Part shown: positions 1-5,409 of the stretch, piece by piece | How the letters are laid out: every line of letters begins with the position of its first letter | Numbering within the stretch: the stretch's first letter is position 1 | Assembly (NCBI GenBank): GCA_902783095.1 | Contig: CACZPX010000099.1 | Span: 1-5,409 of the forward strand | DNA: 5,409 bases | Reading direction: 5' to 3' | Source of the DNA: an uncultured Lachnospiraceae bacterium | Lineage (GTDB): Bacteria; Bacillota; Clostridia; Lachnospirales; Lachnospiraceae | Program-made: the position numbers and the translations under genes | The notes under the pieces: model-generated | Database searches by the model: none | Seen by the model: only the letters and a program-made list of their open reading frames with translations | Told to the model about the DNA's origin: nothing

Positions 1-993
1 GGTCGGCAGGAAGCCGGGGATGTTCTTGATGCCCTCGATGGTGACACCGTACTTGACGTCCTCGATGCCCGGGGTGGTGATGGCACAGTTGCCGCCCTGG
101 TCGATGGCGATATCGACGATGACGGAACCCGGAGCCATGGACTTGACCATGTCCTCGGTGATCAGCACGGGAGCCAGCTTGCCCGGTACCAGCGCGGACA
201 GGAAGATGATGTCCATATCCTTGACGACGTCCTTTAAGGCCTCGTGCTCTTTCGCCAGCCATTCGTCGGACAGGTGCAGCGCATAGCCGCCCTCGCCCAC
301 GGCGACCTCATCCGGCACGCCCAGCTCGACGATCTTGGCGCCCAGGCTGGTCGCGTTCTCGCGGGCCATGGAGCGGATATCGGCGGCGTACAGTCTGGCG
401 CCCAGACGCTTGGCGGTAGCCAGGGCCTGCATGCCGGCGACGCCGACGCCGATCACGAGCACGTTGGCGGGCTTCATGGTGCCCACGGCGCAGGTGGTCA
501 TCGGGATGAACTTGGCCAGCTTCTCGGCAGCCATGACGATGCCGCGGTAGCCGGCGCAGGTGGACATGGAGGTCAGAGCGTCCATCTTCTGGGCGCGGGA
601 GATACGCGGCACACCGTCGCAGGTCAGGCCGATGATGCCGTTCTTGGCCATCTTCTTGACCATCTCATGGTTGACGGGAGAGGCGGGGTGGATGAAGGTG
701 ATGATGAACTGTCCCTTGTGCATCATATCCACTTCGTCCATTTGGTATTCTTCGTTGAACAGAGGCTCTTTTACCTTTAAGATCAACGCGGCACGGTCAT
801 AAACTTCCTTTGCGGTATCCACCAGCTCGGCGCCGGCAGCGGCATAGTCTTCATCGGCAAAGAAAGAACCAAGTCCGGCACCCTTTTCCACCAGTACGGT
901 ATGGCCGTCCTGGACAAACTTCTGGATCGTCTCCGGAATCGCAGCGACACGGTTCTCGCCGTGCATAATCTCTTTCGGTACTCCAATGATCAT
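1..993 (-). CDS. pntAA: NAD(P) transhydrogenase alpha subunit, PntAA type (3' end cut by window)
   Basis: This is the soluble NAD(H)-binding domain I subunit of proton-translocating transhydrogenase, which exchanges hydride between NAD(H) and NADP(H) together with the membrane subunits. The frame is open for 331 codons to the left edge; split PntAA proteins are usually about 370-390 residues, so roughly 40-60 are missing. Visible features are the N-terminal PKE..ENRVAAIPE segment, KVKEP at 73-77, PRISRAQKMD at 129-138 (the RQD loop, with R130, Q135 and D138; the Ser expected at 141 is Thr), the Rossmann motif GVGVAG at 182-187 with acidic D205 ending strand 2, GGYA at 235-238 (mobile loop), and VDIAIDQGGN at 293-302. 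The start ATG at 991-993 has AAGGAG (1002-1007) 8 nt upstream. The related alanine dehydrogenases share K75 and the AIDQGG string but lack the RQD loop and QGGN, so PntAA is preferred. The genes pntAB and pntB would be expected beyond the left edge. Confidence 0.9.
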   Translation of the reverse strand, partial: MIIGVPKEIMHGENRVAAIPETIQKFVQDGHTVLVEKGAGLGSFFADEDYAAAGAELVDTAKEVYDRAALILKVKEPLFNEEYQMDEVDMMHKGQFIITFIHPASPVNHEMVKKMAKNGIIGLTCDGVPRISRAQKMDALTSMSTCAGYRGIVMAAEKLAKFIPMTTCAVGTMKPANVLVIGVGVAGMQALATAKRLGARLYAADIRSMARENATSLGAKIVELGVPDEVAVGEGGYALHLSDEWLAKEHEALKDVVKDMDIIFLSALVPGKLAPVLITEDMVKSMAPGSVIVDIAIDQGGNCAITTPGIEDVKYGVTIEGIKNIPGFLPT

Positions 994-1028
994 CGTTTTC
1001 TCTCCTTAATAGGTATAGGATATTGGGA

Positions 1029-1048
1029 AATGAAACCCTGCTTTCATT
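1029..1048. promoter_or_regulatory. Operator-like dyad over the pntAA -10 and start site
   Basis: A perfect inverted repeat has 7-bp arms AATGAAA (1029-1035) and TTTCATT (1042-1048) around a 6-bp centre. It covers the predicted transcription start of pntAA and touches the first bases of its -10 box, the usual place for a repressor operator. The binding protein is unknown; the adjacent TetR regulator is a candidate only by proximity. No second copy of the full dyad was seen at the tetR promoter. Confidence 0.45.
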
Positions 1049-1073
1049 ATATTTTCCACAGGGATTTCATCAA
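1046..1073 (-). promoter_or_regulatory. Promoter of pntAA
   Basis: Read on the minus strand, a -35 TTGATG (1068-1073) is followed by a 16-bp spacer and a perfect -10 TATAAT (1046-1051). Transcription would start near 1039, giving a leader of about 45 nt before the pntAA ATG, with the AAGGAG site in between. The -35 matches the consensus in four of six positions. The setting is AT-rich and non-coding between two divergent genes, which fits a sigma-A promoter. Confidence 0.7.
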
Positions 1074-1182
1074 GTTAATTAAAAACTAATCCGTTTTCGT
1101 TTACTTGATTTCCAAAGTTCTTTGCTTTATTTTTAACGGAATTTTAAATGCCGCGCGGGGGCGATTTTCTCTCTTTACTTGA
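1070..1182. repeat. Three copies of TTWACTTGA in the divergent promoter region
   Basis: TTAACTTGA lies on the minus strand at 1070-1078, and TTTACTTGA lies on the plus strand at 1100-1108 and 1174-1182. The first overlaps the pntAA -35 box and the third overlaps the proposed tetR -35 box. The first two face each other as an inverted pair (ATCAAGTTAA and TTTACTTGAT, one mismatch) separated by 21 bp. They may be regulator half-sites, or partly a by-product of TTGA-containing -35 elements. Confidence 0.35.
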
Positions 1183-1202
1183 AAAAAGGAAGATGGTAAT
1201 AT
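1174..1202 (+). promoter_or_regulatory. Promoter of the tetR-plsX operon
   Basis: A -35-like TTTACT (1174-1179) is followed by a 17-bp spacer that ends in the extended -10 motif TGG (1194-1196), then a -10-like TAATAT (1197-1202). Both hexamers match the consensus in four of six positions, and the TGn helps. Transcription would begin about 1209, some 20 nt before the regulator gene. An alternative pairing is TTGAAA (1179-1184) with TATAGA (1200-1205), but its 15-bp spacer is short. Confidence 0.5.
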
Positions 1203-1230
1203 AGATAGGATTCTGAGCAGAGGACATGCA

Positions 1231-1809
1231 ATGAACAAGGGTAACGAGACAAAACGTAAGATCGCGGTAGTCGCCTGGCAGCTCTTCCACGAGAAGGGCT
1301 ATGAGAACACGACAGTTGACGATATCATTCAGGTATCCGGAACGTCCAAGGGGAGTTTCTATCATTATTACTCCGGAAAAGACGAGCTCCTTTCCACGCT
1401 TTCCGATATCTTTGACAGCAAATACGAGGAACTCATCAAGGAAATGGACCCGGAGATGAACAGCTTTGACAAGCTGATCACGCTCACGGTCCGCACGCAT
1501 GAGATGATCGGCCGGGAGATCCCGATCGACCTGCTGAGCTATCTGTATTCCTCGCAGGTCATCACCAAGGGCAACAAGCACCTGCTGAACCAGAACCGCC
1601 TGTATTTCCGCCTGATCAGCGAACTGGTGGACGAGGGGCAGCAGCGCGGACAGATCCGCGGCGACCTGCCCGGCTACGAGATCGCGAAACTCTACACGAT
1701 CTGCGAGCGCGCCATCATCTACGACTACTGCATCGCGGGCGGGACTTACAGCCTGGCCGACTATACGAAAAAAGTGATGCCGATGATCTTCGGCGGCGCA
1801 AAGGCATAA
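1231..1809 (+). CDS. TetR/AcrR family transcriptional regulator
   Basis: This is a 192-residue protein of normal TetR length. The N-terminal DNA-binding domain is clear: residues 8-26 (KRKIAVVAWQLFHEKGYEN) form the first helix, and the helix-turn-helix follows at 27-53 with TTVDDIIQVSGTSKGSFYHYYSGKDEL split across it (VDDII, SGTSKGSFYHYY, KDEL). The C-terminal half is helical and divergent, as expected for a ligand-binding and dimerisation domain, and its ligand cannot be read from sequence. The ATG has AGAGGA (1219-1224) 6 nt upstream. It is the first gene of the operon, 16 nt before plsX, and divergent from pntAA. TetR proteins often control their own operon and the divergent gene. Given the position, it may sense an acyl-CoA, acyl-ACP or fatty acid signal and control lipid synthesis; that is inference. 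Family assignment is firm and the regulon is unknown. Confidence 0.93.
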   Translation: MNKGNETKRKIAVVAWQLFHEKGYENTTVDDIIQVSGTSKGSFYHYYSGKDELLSTLSDIFDSKYEELIKEMDPEMNSFDKLITLTVRTHEMIGREIPIDLLSYLYSSQVITKGNKHLLNQNRLYFRLISELVDEGQQRGQIRGDLPGYEIAKLYTICERAIIYDYCIAGGTYSLADYTKKVMPMIFGGAKA

Positions 1810-1825
1810 TAAAGAGGAAACGGAC

Positions 1826-2875
1826 ATGCAGGACGACTGGACCATCGTTGCATTGGACGCCATGGGCGGTGACAACGCCCCCGGCGAGATCGTGACCGGC
1901 GCGTTGAACGCGGCCGCGCAGAATGAAGAACTGAAGATCCTCTTAGTGGGGGATCCGGAGCGCATCCGTCTGGCGCTGACCGGACACGAGTACGATCCGG
2001 AGCGGATCAGCATCGTGCCGGCCTCCGAGGTGATCGAGACCGGCGAACCGCCGGTGAACGCGATCCGGCGCAAGAAGGATTCCTCCATCGTGGTGGGCTT
2101 GAACCTGGTCAAGGAGGGCAAGGCGCACACCTTCGTCTCCGCCGGCAGCACCGGCGCGGTGTTAGTGGGCGGACAGCTGATCGTCGGCCGCATCCGCGGC
2201 GTAGACCGCACGCCTATCGGGGCCATCATCCCCACCGTCAAGGGCATCGCGCTGCTGATCGACTCCGGCGCGAACGTGGACGTGCGTCCCAACCACCTGG
2301 TGCAGTTTGCGCAGATGGGCACCATTTACCTGCGCGACGTGATCGGCGTGACCAACCCGCGCGTGGGTCTGGTCAACATCGGCGTGGAAGAGGACAAGGG
2401 CAACGCCCTGACCAAAGAGGCCTATCCGCTGCTGCAGGATACCCCGGACATCAATTTCATCGGCAATATCGAGGCCCGCGAGATCCCGCACGGCGCGGCG
2501 GACATCATTCTGTGCGACGCCTTTGTGGGAAACGTCATCCTAAAACTGTACGAGGGCACCGCGGACGCCCTGATCGGCATGGTGAAAAAGGGCTTTATGA
2601 GCACGCTGCGCTCCAAGATCGGGGCGCTTCTGGTAAAGCCCGCGCTGAAAGCCTCCTTAAAGGGCATGAGCGCCTCCGAATACGGCGGCGCGCCCCTGCT
2701 GGGCTTAAACGGCCTGGTCATCAAGACGCACGGCAGCGCCAGGGCGCACGAGGTCACGACCACGCTGCTGCAGTGCATCACCTTCCGGGACCAGAAGATC
2801 GTGGAGAAGATCCGACACGCACTCGGCACAGAGGCGGCGTCGCATGAAGATAGCAATAGTACCAAGGAGGACTGA
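1826..2875 (+). CDS. plsX: Phosphate acyltransferase PlsX
   Basis: PlsX converts acyl-ACP and inorganic phosphate into acyl-phosphate, the acyl donor that PlsY uses to start phospholipid synthesis; it is a peripheral membrane enzyme. The 349-residue length fits the family (about 330-350). Conserved blocks are DAMGGDNAP at 11-19, SAGSTGA at 105-111, IDSGANVD at 145-152, GLVNIGVEEDKGN at 181-193, a CDAFVGNV block in the C-terminal half, and YGGAPLLGLNG near the end. The last 15 or so residues (HEDSNSTKED) are a polar tail of no recognised function. The ATG has GAGG (1814-1817) 8 nt upstream. It lies 16 nt after the TetR gene and 4 nt before acpP, whose product delivers its substrate. The usual neighbours yceD and rpmF, and the Bacillus regulator fapR, are absent here. 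Confidence 0.97.
   Translation: MQDDWTIVALDAMGGDNAPGEIVTGALNAAAQNEELKILLVGDPERIRLALTGHEYDPERISIVPASEVIETGEPPVNAIRRKKDSSIVVGLNLVKEGKAHTFVSAGSTGAVLVGGQLIVGRIRGVDRTPIGAIIPTVKGIALLIDSGANVDVRPNHLVQFAQMGTIYLRDVIGVTNPRVGLVNIGVEEDKGNALTKEAYPLLQDTPDINFIGNIEAREIPHGAADIILCDAFVGNVILKLYEGTADALIGMVKKGFMSTLRSKIGALLVKPALKASLKGMSASEYGGAPLLGLNGLVIKTHGSARAHEVTTTLLQCITFRDQKIVEKIRHALGTEAASHEDSNSTKED
2864..2870 (+). promoter_or_regulatory. Ribosome binding site of acpP, inside the plsX 3' end
   Basis: AAGGAGG lies within the last codons of plsX, 9 nt before the ATG at 2880. It fixes the acpP start at 2880 rather than at the in-frame ATG at 2844, which would add 12 residues overlapping plsX. The overlap suggests that ACP is translated in step with PlsX while keeping its own very strong site, which suits a highly abundant protein. 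Confidence 0.85.
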
Positions 2876-2879
2876 CACG

Positions 2880-3113
2880 ATGGATATCAACGAAAAGGTG
2901 AAAGCGATCATCGCCGACGTGCTGGACATGGATGCGGCCGACGTCACGGAGGACAAGACCTTTAAGGACGATCTGGGAGCCGATTCCCTGGACCAGCTGC
3001 AGATCGTCATGGATATGGAGGACGCCTTTGACATAGAGATCCCCGATGAAGCCGCGATGGACATCCAGACGGTGGGAGACGCGATCGAACAGCTGCAGAA
3101 AGCGCTGGCGTAA
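2880..3113 (+). CDS. acpP: Acyl carrier protein
   Basis: This 77-residue, strongly acidic protein carries growing fatty acyl chains on a 4'-phosphopantetheine arm and hands them to the FAS II enzymes and to PlsX. The attachment site is Ser36 in GADSLDQLQ (33-41); a helix II of LDQLQIVMDMEDAF and the FDIEIPDE segment follow as in typical ACPs, and the length is the usual one. The start at 2880 is chosen because AAGGAGG sits 9 nt upstream and because it gives the canonical N-terminus MDINEKVKAIIADVL. Gln at 41, where the E. coli protein has Glu, lies in the partner-recognition helix; a neutral residue here is not rare in Clostridia. The gene follows plsX by 4 nt and precedes a GC-rich hairpin before rnc. 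No fabD or fabG lies between plsX and acpP, unlike Bacillus. Confidence 0.97.
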   Translation: MDINEKVKAIIADVLDMDAADVTEDKTFKDDLGADSLDQLQIVMDMEDAFDIEIPDEAAMDIQTVGDAIEQLQKALA

Positions 3114-3119
3114 GAGAAA

Positions 3120-3140
3120 GGGGCCGGGAGCACCGGCCCC
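3120..3140 (+). other. GC-rich hairpin between acpP and rnc
   Basis: GGGGCCGG (3120-3127) pairs perfectly with CCGGCCCC (3133-3140) around a 5-nt loop GAGCA. It starts 6 nt after the acpP stop and ends 6 nt before the rnc ATG. No run of T follows (the next bases are CTGATTATG), so it is not a normal intrinsic terminator. It could protect the 3' end of acpP message, lower rnc and smc expression relative to acpP, or take part in translation control of rnc. Confidence 0.6.
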
Positions 3141-3146
3141 CTGATT

Positions 3147-3848
3147 ATGTACAGGATGAAAAAGACAAAGGATTTTAAAAAGCTGACGGCCGCGATCGGG
3201 CACGATTTCGGGAACGCCGGCCTGCTGCGGCAGGCGCTGACGCACAGTTCCTACGTAAACGAGCACGGGCTGTCCCATACGGACTGCAACGAACGGCTGG
3301 AGTTTCTGGGCGACGCGGTACTGGAACTCGCGGTGAGCAGGGTGCTGTACGACCGCTATCCGGCGCTGCCGGAGGGGGACCTAAGCCGCATCCGTTCCAG
3401 ACTGGTATGCCGCGCCTCGCTGGCGGCGCTGGCCCGCGAGCTGGAACTGGGGCAGTACCTGCTGCTTGGCAGGGGGGAAGAGAGCACCGGCGGACGGGAC
3501 CGCGAGTCCATACTGGAAAACACGGTGGAGGCGCTGATCGGCGCCGTCTATCTGGACAGTGGGTTTGCTAATGCAAAAGAATTTGTGGAACGTTTTCTGA
3601 CGAACGACATCGAACACAGGCAGTTCTTTTTCGATAGCAAGTCCATTCTGCAGGAACAGTGCCAGCACGGCGGAAACCTTCCTATTGAATACCGGCTGAC
3701 GGGCGCGGAGGGACCGGACCACGACAGGCGTTTTACCGTGGAGGTCCTGATAGACGGCGCCGTGCGCGGGACGGGGACCGGCCGGTCCAAACAGGCCGCG
3801 GAACAGCAGGCGGCCTATCGGGCACTGATCGCAAAAGACAAAGAGTGA
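3147..3848 (+). CDS. rnc: Ribonuclease III
   Basis: RNase III cuts double-stranded RNA, including the rRNA precursor stems. The 233-residue protein has the standard layout: an N-terminal nuclease domain (about 10-155) and a C-terminal double-stranded RNA binding domain (about 163-230). The signature NERLEFLGDAVL is at 48-59, giving E49, E52 and D56 for E. coli E38, E41 and D45. The second acidic cluster reads LENTVEALIGAVYLD (123-137): E128 matches E. coli E117, but Asn125 stands where E. coli has metal-ligand Asp114. The RNA-binding domain shows DSKSILQEQCQ, GPDHDRRF and GRSKQAAEQQAA. The start is uncertain between ATG 3147 and ATG 3156 (beginning MKKTKDF); neither has a normal Shine-Dalgarno site. 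It lies between acpP and smc as in many Bacillota. Confidence 0.96.
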   Translation: MYRMKKTKDFKKLTAAIGHDFGNAGLLRQALTHSSYVNEHGLSHTDCNERLEFLGDAVLELAVSRVLYDRYPALPEGDLSRIRSRLVCRASLAALARELELGQYLLLGRGEESTGGRDRESILENTVEALIGAVYLDSGFANAKEFVERFLTNDIEHRQFFFDSKSILQEQCQHGGNLPIEYRLTGAEGPDHDRRFTVEVLIDGAVRGTGTGRSKQAAEQQAAYRALIAKDKE

Positions 3849-3852
3849 GCAT

Positions 3853-5409
3853 ATGTATTTAAAGAAGATCGAACTGCAGGGCTTTAAGTCCTTTGCAAAT
3901 AAGACCGTATTTGAGTTTTCGCCCGGCGTGACCGGTATCGTGGGACCCAACGGCAGCGGCAAGAGCAACGTCGCGGACGCGGTGCGCTGGGTGCTGGGCG
4001 AACAGAGCGCCAAGAGCCTGCGTGGATCCAGCATGCAGGACGTGATCTTTGCGGGCACCGCCGTGCGCAAACCGCAGGGCTTTGCCTCCGTCACCCTTAC
4101 GCTGGACAATTCGGACCGCGGGCTGGCGGCGGACTACGACGAGATCGTGGTGCAGCGCAAGTCCTTCCGTTCGGGAGAGAGCGAGTTCCGCCTAAACGGC
4201 GCGCCCTGCCGCCTAAAGGACATCCACGAGATGTTCTACGACACCGGCGTGGGGCGCGAGGGCTACTCCATCATCGGGCAGGGCCAGGTGGACAAGATCC
4301 TAAGCTCCAAGCCGGAGGAGCGCCGCGAGCTCTTTGACGAGGCCGCCGGCATCGTCAAGCAGCGCCGCCGCAAGGACGCCGCAATCAAAAAGCTGGAGGA
4401 CGAGCAGAACAGCATCCTGCGCGTGAAGGACGTGATCGGGGAGATGGAGCGGCGCCTGGGCCCGCTAAAGCAGCAGGCCGCCACGGCGCGCACCTATCTG
4501 AATTACAGGGACGAGTTAAAGACCTACGAGGTGGGCGCCTTTTTTAAGGAGTCCGAGGACGTCACCAAGCGGCTGAACGCGGCCGACGAGCGCATCGCCG
4601 TGCTGGAGGGCGATCTGGAGGAGACCCGGGCGGCCCTGGAAAAGCAGCGGTCGGACTACGAGGAGATCGTGGCCGAGCGGGAGCGCCTGGAGAGCCAGAT
4701 CGAAGAGGAGCGGGAATGCTACAACCGCGAGAGCGTGCGCAAGCAGTCCGCCGAGGGGCAGATCGCCCTGCTCTCCGAGCAGATCAGCGCGCTCAAAAAG
4801 GGTGCGGACGACATCAAAAACCGCATCATCACGCTGGAAGAGGACTACAAGAAGCGCCTGGAGGAAAAGCAGGCGCTGATAGAGGAAAAGGGCCGGGTAA
4901 ACATCGCCGTGGACGAGACGGACGACGCGCTGGCCGAGGCGGAAGAGAAACTGGCGCAGACGGACGATGCGATCCGCATCCACGAGCACAAGCTGGAGCA
5001 GACGCAGTCGGAGCTCTTCTCCCACGCGTCCGAACGCGAGCGCCTGGCCGCGGACGAGCAGCGCATCATCACCGAGAGCGGGCAGTTGGGCGAACGGCGC
5101 GAAGCGGCGAAGGACGCCCGCAAGAAGGCGGCCGAACAGGCAGAGGCCGCGGCCGCGGAGGCGGACCGGCTCACCGCAGAGCTGGAGACGCTGGCCGAAG
5201 AGGGCCGGCAGGCGGCCGACCGGCTCACTGCGGCGCGGACCGCGCAGGAACAGGAGGAACACGAAAAGGACGGTCTGCAGCGCAGGCTCTCCGACGTGTT
5301 CAGCCGCCTGCAGGGCGTGCGCTCCAGACTGGAGACGCTCACCGCCCTGGCGGAACGCTACGACGGCTACGGCGAGAGCATCAGACGGGTGATGGACCGG
5401 CGCAGGGAC
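3853..5409 (+). CDS. smc: Chromosome segregation protein SMC (N-terminal part, cut by window)
   Basis: SMC is the ATPase of the bacterial condensin, which works with ScpA and ScpB to compact and segregate the chromosome. The frame is open for 519 codons to the right edge; full-length SMC is about 1180 residues. The N-terminal ATPase head starts MYLKKIELQGFKSF, has Walker A GPNGSGKS at 31-38, WVLGEQSAKSLRG with the arginine-finger R57, SGESEFRLNG at 107-116 and the Q-loop region GYSIIGQGQVDKIL at 137-150 (Q143). From about 165 to 500 the sequence is a long, charged coiled coil rich in Glu, Lys, Arg and Ala. The final RYDGYGESIRRVMDR resembles the entry to the hinge domain. The signature motif and Walker B lie beyond the window. 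The ATG at 3853 is 4 nt after the rnc stop, with only a weak AAAGAG-like site, suggesting translational coupling. Confidence 0.97.
   Translation, partial: MYLKKIELQGFKSFANKTVFEFSPGVTGIVGPNGSGKSNVADAVRWVLGEQSAKSLRGSSMQDVIFAGTAVRKPQGFASVTLTLDNSDRGLAADYDEIVVQRKSFRSGESEFRLNGAPCRLKDIHEMFYDTGVGREGYSIIGQGQVDKILSSKPEERRELFDEAAGIVKQRRRKDAAIKKLEDEQNSILRVKDVIGEMERRLGPLKQQAATARTYLNYRDELKTYEVGAFFKESEDVTKRLNAADERIAVLEGDLEETRAALEKQRSDYEEIVAERERLESQIEEERECYNRESVRKQSAEGQIALLSEQISALKKGADDIKNRIITLEEDYKKRLEEKQALIEEKGRVNIAVDETDDALAEAEEKLAQTDDAIRIHEHKLEQTQSELFSHASERERLAADEQRIITESGQLGERREAAKDARKKAAEQAEAAAAEADRLTAELETLAEEGRQAADRLTAARTAQEQEEHEKDGLQRRLSDVFSRLQGVRSRLETLTALAERYDGYGESIRRVMDRRRD

Noticed and set aside
244..780. 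A plus-strand His/Gly-rich frame opposite pntAA
   Set aside because: It is the shadow of pntAA, whose motifs on the minus strand are clear over the same bases.
1..993. Alanine dehydrogenase instead of transhydrogenase
   Set aside because: R15, K75 and the AIDQGG string are compatible with alanine dehydrogenase, but the PRISRAQxMD loop, the GGYA mobile loop, GVGVAGMQALATAKRLGA and QGGN follow PntAA much more closely.
1146..1167. GC-rich imperfect inverted repeat with a CCGCGCGG core upstream of tetR
   Set aside because: The arms are short with a bulge, the core palindrome cannot form a loop, and it lies upstream of the proposed promoter, so neither a terminator nor an operator is well supported.
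1144..2325. A 393-codon minus-strand open frame opposite tetR and plsX
   Set aside because: It lies antisense to two well-supported genes, has no family resemblance, and spans the intergenic promoter; GC-rich third positions on the plus strand explain the lack of stops.
2844..3113. A longer acyl carrier protein starting at ATG 2844
   Set aside because: It would overlap plsX by 32 nt and add a non-canonical N-terminus; AAGGAGG at 2864-2870 points to the ATG at 2880.
3120..3140. Intrinsic terminator after acpP
   Set aside because: The stem is strong but no T-run follows, and rnc begins 6 nt later with no separate promoter visible.
4516..5262. A 248-codon minus-strand open frame rich in Leu, Arg and Phe
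   Set aside because: It is the antisense shadow of the GC-rich SMC coiled coil; its composition mirrors the repeated GAG, CTG and GCG codons on the other strand.
4967..5392. A plus-strand Arg/Ser-rich frame inside smc
   Set aside because: It is an alternative frame of the smc coiled coil with low-complexity composition and no credible ribosome site.

Overview
The window looks like a core-genome segment of a G+C-rich member of the Clostridia (Bacillota), plausibly Lachnospiraceae-like. The reasons are the strong AAGGAG-type Shine-Dalgarno sites, the gene order plsX-acpP-rnc-smc, protein sequences of Bacillota type, and G+C-rich genes beside an AT-rich promoter region. The taxonomic placement is an inference from gene order and sequence style, not from a search.

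Layout. On the minus strand, 1-993 is the 5' part of a gene for the soluble NAD(H)-binding alpha subunit (PntAA type) of NAD(P) transhydrogenase. It runs off the left edge. Bases 994-1230 are an AT-rich divergent intergenic region with a convincing minus-strand promoter (perfect TATAAT), a plausible plus-strand promoter with an extended -10, an operator-like dyad over the minus-strand -10, and three copies of a TTWACTTGA motif, two of which overlap the two -35 boxes. On the plus strand follow a TetR-family regulator (1231-1809), plsX (1826-2875), acyl carrier protein acpP (2880-3113), a GC-rich hairpin (3120-3140), rnc for RNase III (3147-3848), and the first 519 codons of smc (3853 to the right edge, ending about where the hinge begins). 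Gaps between the plus-strand genes are 16, 4, 33 and 4 nt, so they are most likely one operon.

How the genes fit together. PlsX turns acyl-ACP into acyl-phosphate, the entry step of phospholipid synthesis in Gram-positives, and ACP carries the acyl chain it uses. RNase III and SMC are the usual downstream companions in Bacillota. The unusual element is the regulator: in Bacillus the same operon is headed by FapR, and in many other bacteria plsX follows yceD-rpmF, whereas here a TetR protein holds that place. Transhydrogenase can supply NADPH, which fatty acid synthesis consumes, so the divergent arrangement suggests that one regulator might balance both, though nothing in the sequence proves it.

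I see no mobile element, CRISPR array, tRNA, rRNA or wholly new system. The points most worth a second look are the TetR-plsX linkage, the architecture of the divergent promoter region, an Asp-to-Asn change at a metal-ligand position of RNase III, and the hairpin between acpP and an rnc start that lacks a conventional Shine-Dalgarno site.
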